Origin: an uncultured Desulfomonile sp.
GTDB taxonomy: Bacteria; Desulfobacterota; Desulfomonilia; Desulfomonilales; Desulfomonilaceae
Direction: 5' to 3'
Assembly (NCBI GenBank): GCA_903952205.1
Contig: CAJBEZ010000064.1
Span: 94,001 to 158,000, forward strand
DNA: 64,000 bases
This document shows positions 28,362 through 36,670 of the stretch, in pieces; the stretch's first letter is position 1, and every line of letters starts with the position of its first letter. A program made the position numbers and the translations under genes. The notes beneath the pieces are model-generated. The model did not search any database and was not told the origin of the DNA. It saw only the letters and a program-made list of their open reading frames with translations.

Positions 28362-28372
28362 CTGACACCTTC
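27256..28372 (-). repeat. Inverted repeat, copy A (acsD half of the fusion gene)
   Basis: About 1.1 kb nearly identical to 38931-40045 on the other strand. Similarity begins at GAAGGTGTCAG just before the start codon and fades in the Pro-rich linker. The encoded proteins differ at one position (Thr versus Ile in HAAExARK) over roughly the first 330 residues, with scattered silent changes. Confidence 0.9.
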
Positions 28373-28420
28373 TTCAGTTTGTTTAGAATCAAAATGTTAT
28401 GTAACAATCCAGATGGATTT

Positions 28421-28654
28421 TCAGGCGGGATTTTTTCTTTTCTCGCTGCCAAACCATTCTTTGGAATAGAAGTATCTCTCTGCAGTAGTTAGGTATTTTT
28501 TTATAGGGTCACTTTCCTGGTCCATGTTCACGTAAGTAATGTTTTTGCGCCATTGATAGCTGTCTTCTTCCGGCCCGGCTACATATTCCGGAACCAGAAT
28601 TTTGACCTTCTGACCATCAAACCTTTCCTTCTCTTCGAAGTGTTCAGCTGCCAT
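28421..28654 (-). CDS. Small hypothetical protein leading the CODH/ACS operon, 77 aa
   Basis: Unrecognised, acidic and rich in aromatic residues (VPEYVAGPEEDSYQWRKN, TTAERYFYSKEWFG), no cysteines and no membrane segment. It starts at ATG 28654 with GAGAGGAG nearby upstream and ends 59 bp before the AcsD-CooS gene on the same strand, so it is the probable first gene of the operon. Position suggests a role in assembly or regulation of CODH/ACS, but there is no direct evidence. Confidence 0.65.
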   Translation of the reverse strand: MAAEHFEEKERFDGQKVKILVPEYVAGPEEDSYQWRKNITYVNMDQESDPIKKYLTTAERYFYSKEWFGSEKRKNPA

Positions 28655-28761
28655 ACTCCGGACTCCTCTCTGGTGATCTCGATATTTTTTACGCTACGGT
28701 CCAAAACTGCCCGATATTTAGCTTTCCCCTAGGATAGGGTTATAAAAAGGTAAGCTCGACT

Positions 28762-28790
28762 ATTATGAAGCAGGGTTAATTTCAAAGCAA
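28762..28790 (-). promoter_or_regulatory. Possible promoter for the CODH/ACS operon
   Basis: On the minus strand TTGCTT (28785-28790), 17-bp spacer and CATAAT (28762-28767), about 108 bp before the first gene's start. Moderate match to sigma70, in the only gap before the operon. Confidence 0.4.
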
Positions 28791-28854
28791 TATTTTTTTT
28801 GATATTTAGCATAGATAGCACGTTTTACTGAAACTGACGCGGACGTTTCCCCCC

Positions 28855-30390
28855 TCAAAGACGATTGGCCGCCTGTGGGCGCCTTGACATGTACGCTAAA
28901 CGATTCAACGCATTTACCATTGCTTTGGCCGAGGCCACCAGAATGTCTTCGTGAGCCCCTTTACCGACAGCCACATTTCCGTCTTCCTCCAGTCGTATCG
29001 AAGCCTCCCCCAAGGCGTCTGTTCCACCCGTGATACCGCTTATCGCAAAACGAAGCAATTTCGGCCTCCGACCCGTAAGTTTCAATATTGCGTTATAAGT
29101 CGCGTCGACCGGTCCGTTTCCCAGTTCTGCGCCGTGGCATTCTTCCCCTTCTACTGTCATTCTAACGGTTGCTGTCGGCACAACGTCTGATCCGGCCATA
29201 ATCGTTACCGACAGCAATTTATAAGTCTCTGTGGTTCGAAGGACCTCCTCGGCCACAATTGCTTCAAGGTCTTCGTCGTAAATCGTTTTTTTGCGGTCCG
29301 CTAATTCCTTGAAACGCTTAAAGGTAAGATTGACCTCTTCTTCTGCCAGCGAATAGCCCAACGCCTGCATTCTTTCTCGAAAGGCATGGCGCCCCGAGTG
29401 TTTTCCTAAAACCAGGGATGATTTTGATACCCCAACTGTTTTTGGGTCCATAATTTCATAAGTGGATCGTTCTTTTATAACACCGTCCTGGTGTATTCCC
29501 GATTCGTGGGAAAATGCGTTGGCTCCAACAATAGCCTTGTTAGGCTGCACAGGCATACCTGTTATAGCCGTAACTAGTCTACTGGTATGAAAAATCTGGT
29601 CCGTTACGATTCCTGTGGTAAGCTTAAAATGGTCTTTCCTTGTCCTGAGGGCCATAACAATTTCCTCCAAGGAGGCGTTTCCAGCCCTTTCACCTATTCC
29701 GTTTATTGTGCATTCAACTTGCCGCGCCCCCGCCTCAACAGCCGCCAGTGAATTAGCTACAGCCAATCCAAGATCATCGTGGCAATGTGTTGATATGATG
29801 ATGTTCTCAGTTTCACTAATTGAGACTTTGATGAATTTTATCAGATCATATATTTCAGACGGATATGAATATCCTACAGTGTCTGGAATATTTATCGTTC
29901 CCGCCCCCTCTCGAATAGCGGTTTCCACTACCTTACAAAGAAAATCTCTGTCACTTCTTGTTGCGTCTTCGCAGGAAAACTCTACCCAATCGCTTAGTGA
30001 TCGGGCTAATCTTACTGCTTTGCCGGCGCGATCTATTACTTCTTCCCGACTCATTCTCAATTTGTGTTTGAGATGAATATCACTGGTCGCTATAAACGTG
30101 TGTATCCCCGGTTTGGCAGCCTTTTCCACGGCTGACCAGGATGTTTCTATGTCCTCAGCGAGTGAACGGGCTAGGCCTACAACTCTAGACTGTTTGATTT
30201 CGGATGCGATTCGGCTTACAGCTTCCTTGTCACCTCCAGAGCTTGCAGGAAATCCCGCTTCAATTATATCGACCCCAAGTCTTTCAAGCTGTCTCGCCAA
30301 TTGCAATTTCTCGTGCTGATTCATGGTCGCCCCTGGGGACTGTTCGCCATCTCTCAGGGTAGTGTCAAAGATCAAAACCTGATCAGTCAT
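28855..30390 (-). CDS. leuA: 2-isopropylmalate synthase
   Basis: 511 residues, standard bacterial LeuA length. The HMGL-like catalytic domain begins FDTTLRDGEQSPGATM and carries the metal-binding STHCHDDLG near residue 200. A GAGERAGN motif is near 233 and the C-terminal LeuA regulatory dimerisation domain follows from about 390. It condenses acetyl-CoA with 2-ketoisovalerate, the first step of leucine synthesis. In Geobacter-type genomes leuA follows pssA; here a corrinoid cluster lies between the two. Confidence 0.96.
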   Translation of the reverse strand: MTDQVLIFDTTLRDGEQSPGATMNQHEKLQLARQLERLGVDIIEAGFPASSGGDKEAVSRIASEIKQSRVVGLARSLAEDIETSWSAVEKAAKPGIHTFIATSDIHLKHKLRMSREEVIDRAGKAVRLARSLSDWVEFSCEDATRSDRDFLCKVVETAIREGAGTINIPDTVGYSYPSEIYDLIKFIKVSISETENIIISTHCHDDLGLAVANSLAAVEAGARQVECTINGIGERAGNASLEEIVMALRTRKDHFKLTTGIVTDQIFHTSRLVTAITGMPVQPNKAIVGANAFSHESGIHQDGVIKERSTYEIMDPKTVGVSKSSLVLGKHSGRHAFRERMQALGYSLAEEEVNLTFKRFKELADRKKTIYDEDLEAIVAEEVLRTTETYKLLSVTIMAGSDVVPTATVRMTVEGEECHGAELGNGPVDATYNAILKLTGRRPKLLRFAISGITGGTDALGEASIRLEEDGNVAVGKGAHEDILVASAKAMVNALNRLAYMSRRPQAANRL

Positions 30391-30584
30391 TTATCCTCCG
30401 ATAGTTTTTTATCAATTTGTTTAAGCGGTTTCATCTTCCAGAAATTTAATTTGTCGTCTTCTGAGAATGAAAACCCGCCACGAGGCGCTATTCGCTAGCA
30501 TCTCGGCAAAATTCTGATATTAGTTTACTGTTTAAACAAAAAAATGCAATTCAAGGTAGGCTTTTGGGGAAGATATCGACCATT

Positions 30585-31316
30585 TTATTTGTCATCAAGA
30601 TTTTGGTTATTTGTCCTGTTTACAATGATGAGAGAAAGGTAGGAGGTCGTAGCGCTTTTTAAGCTTTTAACATTGCGAACTATTTCCTCTCCTGGTAACC
30701 CAAGCCTTGAAAAAAATGTGGATTGATCCAGCAAATCGAGATTTGCCAGTGTTTCATAGATCTTATCAAAATATTTGTAAGTTTTTAGAATGACTATGTT
30801 GTCAACTCGCTTCAAAGTTTGTAGCAGCTTGTCACTGCCTTTGGCGCCGGAGACAACAACCAGTGATTGATCGCCCTGTACGAGAGGGATATTCGCCACA
30901 GACGCCGCCGCCTGATACGAAGTGATACCTGGAATGATTTCAACATCTGTCTGAGACTCAATGTTTCGAACTGTCTTTAACAGATATGAGAATGTTGAAT
31001 ATGTCATCGGATCACCCAGCGTCACAAAGGCCACATCTCCCCTTTCTGAAAGAGCTTTGAGAACTGTTTTGGCATTGCGCTCCCAAGCCTTTTGTAGAAC
31101 TACCTTGTCGTTGTTCATTGGGAATGGCAGCGTCTCGATGTTTGCGTTCGGCGCATGCTTACATATTATGTTTCTGGCCAAACTATAATCATTTTTTGTG
31201 GAAGAAGCGGCAAAAATCACCGACACGCTTTTCAATATTCTTACGGCTTTTATTGTGATCAGATCAGGATCTCCTGGCCCCACGCCAATGCCGTATAGCT
31301 TTCCTTTTCTTGACAT
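30585..31316 (-). CDS. cbiL: Precorrin-2 / cobalt-factor II C20-methyltransferase
   Basis: 243 residues of the SAM-dependent tetrapyrrole methylase family. GIGVGPGDPDLITIKAVR at the N-terminus, VTLGDPMTYSTFSYL near residue 93 and EIIPGITSYQAAA near 122 match the CbiL/CobI C20 enzymes. The frame opens at 31340, but ATG 31316 has AGGAA upstream and fits the family start. It adds a methyl group in corrin ring synthesis. In an anaerobe the cobalt-early CbiL route is more likely. It is the last gene of the riboswitch-led corrinoid operon. Confidence 0.9.
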   Translation of the reverse strand: MSRKGKLYGIGVGPGDPDLITIKAVRILKSVSVIFAASSTKNDYSLARNIICKHAPNANIETLPFPMNNDKVVLQKAWERNAKTVLKALSERGDVAFVTLGDPMTYSTFSYLLKTVRNIESQTDVEIIPGITSYQAAASVANIPLVQGDQSLVVVSGAKGSDKLLQTLKRVDNIVILKTYKYFDKIYETLANLDLLDQSTFFSRLGLPGEEIVRNVKSLKSATTSYLSLIIVNRTNNQNLDDK

Positions 31317-31383
31317 ACTTTTTTGTTCCTGCTGTTTCATTTCTACGCTTGGCTCGAACGAACAATCTGGTCCTCGAGGTTCC

Positions 31384-32334
31384 TTAATTCACAGACTCCC
31401 ATTGTTCGGGGTGCAACTTTCTGGAAAGATCTTCCACTGCCGTTACGGATCGAGGCCCGGGTCTTGAAAACACCTGCTCTTCAACCACAAAAAAACGCTG
31501 ATTTTTTATGGCTTCCAATTGGTTAAAGTAAGGCCTTTGTTCAATAGGCCCCGGATCCCGATTCATGGGTCCTCGTTGAACTATATAAAAATCCGGATTC
31601 AACCGAAGAATTTCTTCAATGTTCAATCGAAGAAATTTTTTCTTGCTTACCAAGCTATTCCGGCCCCCGGCCAGTTTGATCACTTCATCGACTATCGAGT
31701 CTTGACCGGCAAGCAATAGATCCGGATATCGAACTTCAAACAGCACTGAAGGCCTTTTCTCTGCTCCGGAAATCTTGTTTCTAACCGACTCAAGCTTTTG
31801 TTTTAGTTTGTATATCAATCGTGTTCCGCTTTCCTCTGACCCTGTCAAAATAGCAAGACGCTCTATCACGGAAAAGAGCTCGGAAAAGCTGTTAGGATTG
31901 AAAACCGCTACGGTAAGACCCTGATCCATAAGTTGCCTGACCGGAACCATGGCCTCTTTTCTACCCGCATTCTGGATTATCAGGTCAGGTTTTAATCCCA
32001 TTATCAACTCAATGTTCGGCCGCATGTGGGTCCCTATACTGGGTTTAGCCAAAATTGATTCCGGTGTTTTGTCAGCGCTGGTGCGTGCTATTAAGCTTCG
32101 TTCCAGACCCATGTCCACCAGGATCTCATTATAGGCTCCATACAGGGCTATGAGTCTTTCGCCAGGCTTTTTCAGTGTGACTTTACGATCAAGATCGTCT
32201 GTCACTCTAATTGACTCTGCCAAACTTGTTACGGCAAAAAGAGTCCCCTGAATCCAGAACATTGCAAAAAGGAACAAAATGGGCCTGAGGAGTTCCAGTA
32301 ACTGGGTGTTCAGAAACCCGTATGTCGGTCTCAT
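31384..32334 (-). CDS. Periplasmic corrinoid/iron-chelate binding protein (BtuF-like)
   Basis: About 316 residues from ATG 32334, with a hydrophobic signal segment (LLRPILFLFAMFWIQGTLFA) and a PBP-II-like fold of the BtuF/FhuD class, seen in ALYGAYNEILVDMGLE, GLKPDLIIQ and LNPDFYIVQR. The reading frame extends to 32400 and this start is the best fit to a signal peptide, with no clear ribosome-binding site. It overlaps the end of the ATPase gene by about 128 bp, unusually long. The riboswitch upstream points to a cobalamin-type substrate. Confidence 0.82.
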   Translation of the reverse strand: MRPTYGFLNTQLLELLRPILFLFAMFWIQGTLFAVTSLAESIRVTDDLDRKVTLKKPGERLIALYGAYNEILVDMGLERSLIARTSADKTPESILAKPSIGTHMRPNIELIMGLKPDLIIQNAGRKEAMVPVRQLMDQGLTVAVFNPNSFSELFSVIERLAILTGSEESGTRLIYKLKQKLESVRNKISGAEKRPSVLFEVRYPDLLLAGQDSIVDEVIKLAGGRNSLVSKKKFLRLNIEEILRLNPDFYIVQRGPMNRDPGPIEQRPYFNQLEAIKNQRFFVVEEQVFSRPGPRSVTAVEDLSRKLHPEQWESVN

Positions 32335-33034
32335 AAATTTCACTGAGGACACTGTCCTTGAAAACATCTTGAGTTTGGCCATCAATAACCACTTTGCCAT
32401 CTTTCAGAAAAACTAGACGCTTGCAGTACAATGCGGCAAGATTTAAATCGTGCAATACGCATATCACCGTAGCCCCTTCATGATTTTTTTTTGTCAGTAA
32501 ATCAAAAACCTGTATTTTTTTTGCAGCGTCCAGGTTGGAAGTAGCTTCATCGAGAATTAGTATTTCCGTTGTTTGAGCTATAGCGCGAGCTATAGTCACA
32601 AGTTGAGATTCTCCGCCGGATACTCTTTTGATCGACTTTTGGGCCAGCTTGAGAATTCCTGTCTGGCGCATGGCGTCTTTGGCCAAATCACGGTCTTCTT
32701 TTGAATAACCGGCCCATGAATCCAAATATGGATAACGCCCCATTAGAACGATTGAAAGGTTTGTGAAGTCAAATGAAATTTCAGATTTTTGAGGCACGCA
32801 CGCTACTCTTTTTGCCATTTCTTTCGTTGGATAAGTTCGAACTGGTTTTCCATCCAGCAGAATCTGACCCGATCTAATTGGGACAACGCCTGTCAAAGCC
32901 ATTATCAGAGTGGTTTTTCCGCTTCCGTTAGGACCTAGAATGCCTATCATCTCGTTATGAATTATTTTGAGCGAGATCCCTTTCAGAACTTCCTGGTCTT
33001 GATAACCAGCGACGATGTTCTCAATTTCAATCAA
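32207..33034 (-). CDS. ABC transporter ATP-binding protein (BtuD/FecE-like)
   Basis: 275 residues. Walker A GPNGSGKTT near residue 34, signature RVSGGESQLV near 138 and Walker B ILILDEATSNLD near 158 are intact, with the switch His in VLHDLNLAA. It powers import together with the permease encoded upstream, whose last bases it overlaps by 8 bp. The final 17 residues (after HFVPF) go beyond the usual family end and lie within the overlap with the binding-protein gene. Confidence 0.93.
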   Translation of the reverse strand: MIEIENIVAGYQDQEVLKGISLKIIHNEMIGILGPNGSGKTTLIMALTGVVPIRSGQILLDGKPVRTYPTKEMAKRVACVPQKSEISFDFTNLSIVLMGRYPYLDSWAGYSKEDRDLAKDAMRQTGILKLAQKSIKRVSGGESQLVTIARAIAQTTEILILDEATSNLDAAKKIQVFDLLTKKNHEGATVICVLHDLNLAALYCKRLVFLKDGKVVIDGQTQDVFKDSVLSEIYETDIRVSEHPVTGTPQAHFVPFCNVLDSGDSFCRNKFGRVN

Positions 33035-34109
33035 AGCCGGTTCCTGTCTTTGCGCCCTTCAGCAACACGCAAAAGAATGGTCCTCCAATGAGCGCTGTGA
33101 TTACCCCTACAGGCAGCTCCTCGCCCTCCGGCAGAATAATTCTGGCCGCAACATCCGACCAGATCATGGCGATCATTCCCAACAAGCCGGCTAAAACAAA
33201 GAGCCTCAAATGATTCGGGCCCACAGACATTCTTACCAGGTGCGGCGCTACCAGGCCGACAAAACCGATAACGCCGGAAACCGAGACAGCGGCGGCCGTC
33301 AGTAAACTGGCGCCTATTAATACCATCGCACGGGCTTTATTCGTATCTACTCCAAGCTGGCGAGCCGGAAAATCACCCAATGACATCAGATCTATTTCCC
33401 GACTGTAAATCACTACCAGTATCAATCCCGCCACCAGGTAAGGAAAAGCAAAAATGGCGTGTGACCAACCGCGCCCCTGGAAGCTTCCCATAACCCAGAA
33501 GACTATACTTGCCACGGATTCTTCATCCAGAGATTTTAACAGAGAAACCAAAGCGCCAAGGAATGTCGCTACCACTATTCCCGCGAGAACCATTGTATCC
33601 CTTCGCAAGATCCCGTCTACCCTGGCAAGACTTATTACAGCCGCGAGGGCTGACAGCGCTCCCATAAGCGCGGCTAAAGGCGCCAGCCCCAATCCCCAAG
33701 CGGTCTTTGATCCAAGACCTAGAAATATTATCAGGGCCGCCCCAAAAGCCCCTCCTGCGGAAACACCTATTGTGAAAGGGTCCGCCAGAGGATTCCTTAG
33801 AATCCCCTGGAAGGCTGCGCCCGAAACCGCTAGGGCCAGCCCGACCATGGCGGACAAACATACCCGACTTAACCGGACATCAAATATGATAGCTTTTTGC
33901 ATTAGATCCAATGTCTCGTCATGAATCAACCCAACTCCGGAAGCCAGACACTTTATCACTACAGAGAAAGGGATTTCTATTCGACCTATTGAACACGCTA
34001 GGATCACCGAGGTCACAGCAGTTAAGATCAGAATTATCATTGACGCTGTAAAGCGCCATCTTTCGTTCTGATAGTGATGTTCCAATTCATTACTATCGAC
34101 TGTTTCCAT
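33027..34109 (-). CDS. ABC transporter permease, FecCD/BtuC family
   Basis: About 360 residues from ATG 34109, with around ten membrane helices. Family motifs include GAAFQGILRNPLADP near residue 98, GVSAGGAFGAAL following it, and GFVGLVAPHLVR near 280. The frame is open to an ATG at 34148, but that codon sits in the loop of the riboswitch terminator hairpin, so it is unlikely to be the start. It is the first gene of the btu-like operon controlled by the cobalamin riboswitch. Confidence 0.92.
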   Translation of the reverse strand: METVDSNELEHHYQNERWRFTASMIILILTAVTSVILACSIGRIEIPFSVVIKCLASGVGLIHDETLDLMQKAIIFDVRLSRVCLSAMVGLALAVSGAAFQGILRNPLADPFTIGVSAGGAFGAALIIFLGLGSKTAWGLGLAPLAALMGALSALAAVISLARVDGILRRDTMVLAGIVVATFLGALVSLLKSLDEESVASIVFWVMGSFQGRGWSHAIFAFPYLVAGLILVVIYSREIDLMSLGDFPARQLGVDTNKARAMVLIGASLLTAAAVSVSGVIGFVGLVAPHLVRMSVGPNHLRLFVLAGLLGMIAMIWSDVAARIILPEGEELPVGVITALIGGPFFCVLLKGAKTGTGFD

Positions 34110-34130
34110 TGCAGTAATTTTCTGTTCCAA

Positions 34131-34164
34131 AATAAAAACCCCGGACATGCGATTGTCCGGGGTT
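34131..34164 (-). terminator. Riboswitch expression-platform terminator
   Basis: Perfect 11-bp stem (34137-34147 with 34154-34164, AACCCCGGACA type), six-base loop, then TTTATTTT on the minus strand. It lies between the cobalamin aptamer and the permease gene, the expected place for a transcription-attenuating element. Confidence 0.9.
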
Positions 34165-34214
34165 CCCTGTTTTACCTCGGTTGATCTCAGCGGCGCTTTC
34201 CACGGCTATCGCTA

Positions 34215-34392
34215 AGTAAAAGCCCTGTTAGGCAGGTTTTCTGGCTTCCGGGTCTTTCTAATTGCCGCGCCTTCCCAGGACCTGATTGTTCCCAGTGGCT
34301 TTATGGCGACTTTCGTAACCGGTTACAGCGGCGGGTCCGTTCCTGAATCGCACAGGATTCCCTATTAATCCATGTTGATGGAGCCTAGCAGG
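34215..34392 (-). ncRNA. Cobalamin riboswitch
   Basis: Read on the minus strand, the B12 box AGCCAGAAAACCTGCC is at 34231-34246. Upstream are the conserved GGGAATC, GACCCGCCGCTGTAA and GCCACTGGG elements in the usual order. With the terminator at 34131-34164 it should shut off the btu-like operon and cbiL when cobalamin is plentiful. The 5' limit is approximate. Confidence 0.95.
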
Positions 34393-34409
34393 TTAATATT
34401 CTGAATTTA

Positions 34410-34438
34410 TTACTAGAACAACAAAGAATCAGGGTCAA
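34410..34438 (-). promoter_or_regulatory. Promoter for the riboswitch-led corrinoid operon
   Basis: TTGACC (34433-34438), 17-bp spacer, TAGTAA (34410-34415) on the minus strand. It would start transcription just before the riboswitch aptamer, which supports the call although the -10 box is imperfect. Confidence 0.5.
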
Positions 34439-34498
34439 GAAAAATGTCCATCCCAACAACACCTGGTTAGCTGGTAAGGCTCGGTGATTGAGATCTCG

Positions 34499-35386
34499 TC
34501 ACTTGTTTTTTTCTTCCGTGGCGCTTGACGGAAAATTGCTGACCGAACCGCTTACCGGAGAAGACCTTGCTGTTTTTCTCACCCGAAAATAGAGAACGCA
34601 GGTCATGATAGGTCCAGATATCACGTAAGCGGCGCAAAGAACAAAAGGAACCACAAAAGGCGCCAACGCTATTAGAGACATTAAAAACACAAATCCGACA
34701 GTGGAGCTAAAAGGTTTTTCCCGAACTATTGTCAGGTCCTTGAATGCGTGGAACTTTACTGAGCTAACCATTAAAAATGATAGCAAGGTGGCAAGAATCA
34801 ACAGGAAAATTGAATAATTCTCCGGTTTGATGTCAAGATGCTCAAAAAAAATCACCGCTGTGGCCAGCATCACAGCCGCTGCGGGAATTGGAAGGCCATT
34901 GAAACGTTTGGGATCGATCACGTTGGTTTGAACATTGAACCGAGCCAATCTTAAGGCCCCGCAAGCGACATAAACAAAACTCACAACCCAACCTAGACGT
35001 CCATAGGGCTCAAGGACCCAGGTGTAAAAAAGGACCGCCGGCGCAACTCCGAATGAAATCACATCAGCAAGAGAATCCAGCTCCACTCCAAATCTGGTGC
35101 TGGTCTTAGTAAGTCTGGCCACCTTGCCGTCGATGCCATCGAAAAAACCTGCTACCAGAATAAGGGCCCCAGACCAAAGAAACTGGCCTTTAATTGCCAG
35201 AATCAAAGCGTAAAAACTGAACAAAATACTTGTCAATGTCAGTAGAGAAGGAAGGATAAAAATCCCTTTCTTCATTTTATTTATTCTGTTCCGTTTTCTT
35301 TGCCACGCGTTCAGGGCGTCTTCTGGATTTTCGTAAATTCTTCTCGGCCTAAGAATCGATCTCTTCTGACGAAACTCGGAAGCCAT
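34499..35386 (-). CDS. pssA: CDP-diacylglycerol--serine O-phosphatidyltransferase
   Basis: 295 residues, membrane-bound type II PssA. The CDP-alcohol phosphotransferase motif is complete: DGIDGKVAR...G...D...D near residues 84-109. Around seven hydrophobic segments follow a basic N-terminus. It makes phosphatidylserine in the inner membrane. The decarboxylase gene is directly upstream, so together they make phosphatidylethanolamine. It is the last gene of the ilvBN-psd-pssA run. Confidence 0.94.
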   Translation of the reverse strand: MASEFRQKRSILRPRRIYENPEDALNAWQRKRNRINKMKKGIFILPSLLTLTSILFSFYALILAIKGQFLWSGALILVAGFFDGIDGKVARLTKTSTRFGVELDSLADVISFGVAPAVLFYTWVLEPYGRLGWVVSFVYVACGALRLARFNVQTNVIDPKRFNGLPIPAAAVMLATAVIFFEHLDIKPENYSIFLLILATLLSFLMVSSVKFHAFKDLTIVREKPFSSTVGFVFLMSLIALAPFVVPFVLCAAYVISGPIMTCVLYFRVRKTARSSPVSGSVSNFPSSATEEKNK

Positions 35387-35504
35387 CGGTTAAGTTCCTC
35401 TGGTTACTAATAATGTGGAAATTAATTCAGTAATCGAGTCTTATTTTACAACTCATTAGATAAATAGACAAACATTAACAGGACAGATTTTCTAAAGGAG
35501 ATCC

Positions 35505-36161
35505 CTACAGGTTATTTTTTGCTAATACGGTGACACCGGCGGTGACTTTTGATCCAACTTCGGTGCAGATGGTAAAATTCTTGGGAAGGTAGATATCAAC
35601 TCTGGATCCAAATTTTATGAGTCCAAAACGTTCGCCTTTTTTTGCGGGATCGTTTTCCCTAACCCACCAGATTATACGTCTTGCTACTTTGCCGGCTATT
35701 TGAACAATTTCCATTTCACCAGCGCACGTGTCCAAAACTATTGAATTACTTTCATTAAGCTTTGAGGAAGCGGGGTTTCTGGCGTCTAGAAATTCTCCAC
35801 GTCGGTGAGAGATTGTTTTTATCCTGCCGGAAAACGGCCATCGGTTAACATGAACATTAAAAACAGACATAAAAACACTTATTCTTGTCAGATCTGAATC
35901 GACAAGAACCGGGGCCCTGGATGTTTCGGATATCTCCATTACAACCCCGTCAGCCGCAGAAACCAATACATTCTTATCATGGGGGGCCTGTCGTTCAGGA
36001 TTGCGAAAGAATAGGGCAATAGCTATAGTGGAGATCAGGAAAAAAGATGACAGCCAAAAATAGTCAAACCACCACGTCAAAACAAAAAGCGCCGTGGTTC
36101 CCAAAACCATGCTCAGTCCTTCCCGAGCTATTAATTCAGTATGACCCGTGCTTGAATTCAA
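35505..36161 (-). CDS. psd: Phosphatidylserine decarboxylase (short, pyruvoyl type)
   Basis: 218 residues of the short Psd class. The self-cleavage site that makes the pyruvoyl cofactor is the Gly-Ser in LIKFGSRVDIY near residue 188. Two membrane helices are at the N-terminus (residues 18-50) and NVHVNRWPFSG near 103 is a family signature. The start ATG overlaps the ilvN stop by ATGA. The product decarboxylates the phosphatidylserine made by PssA. Confidence 0.93.
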   Translation of the reverse strand: MNSSTGHTELIAREGLSMVLGTTALFVLTWWFDYFWLSSFFLISTIAIALFFRNPERQAPHDKNVLVSAADGVVMEISETSRAPVLVDSDLTRISVFMSVFNVHVNRWPFSGRIKTISHRRGEFLDARNPASSKLNESNSIVLDTCAGEMEIVQIAGKVARRIIWWVRENDPAKKGERFGLIKFGSRVDIYLPKNFTICTEVGSKVTAGVTVLAKNNL

Positions 36162-36670
36162 TCTCCGGTATCTCCAGTCCTGGAAACCTTTCGGCCCCGA
36201 GGAATTGCCACGGTCCCTGTCCTAACAACCTCCAATATTCCTAAAGATGACAGGAGTTCAAGCATCGCTTCAATTTTTCCCTGTGATCCCGTGACTTCAA
36301 TTGTCAGGTTGTCTGTGGCTACGTCTACGATTCTGGCTCTAAATATTTCTACTATTCTTAGAGCTTCCCCTCTTTTTACAGATGTAGCTTTGACTTTCAC
36401 CAAAACTAGCTCCCTGTCGACATAGTCACCCCTCGTCAAATCCTGAACTTTGGATATGTTTATAAGTTTTCTTAGCTGTTTTATGATTTGTTCAAAAACA
36501 GCTTCATTTCCATGGGTGACTATTGTCATCTGGGATAAATCGGGATTCATCGTAGGCGCTACACTAAGAGAATCAATGTTGAAGCTTCTACCAGAGAACA
36601 TCCCCGCAACACGAGCTAGGACCCCTGGCTTATTTTCTACTATTGCGGAAATTACTTTTCTGTTTTCCAT
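36158..36670 (-). CDS. ilvN: Acetolactate synthase small (regulatory) subunit
   Basis: 170 residues with an N-terminal ACT domain (ISAIVENKPGVLARVAGMFSGR) and a C-terminal ALS_ss domain. It binds valine and regulates the catalytic subunit. The start is directly after the ilvB stop with no spacer, and the stop overlaps the psd start, so translation of the three genes is coupled. Confidence 0.95.
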   Translation of the reverse strand: MENRKVISAIVENKPGVLARVAGMFSGRSFNIDSLSVAPTMNPDLSQMTIVTHGNEAVFEQIIKQLRKLINISKVQDLTRGDYVDRELVLVKVKATSVKRGEALRIVEIFRARIVDVATDNLTIEVTGSQGKIEAMLELLSSLGILEVVRTGTVAIPRGRKVSRTGDTGD

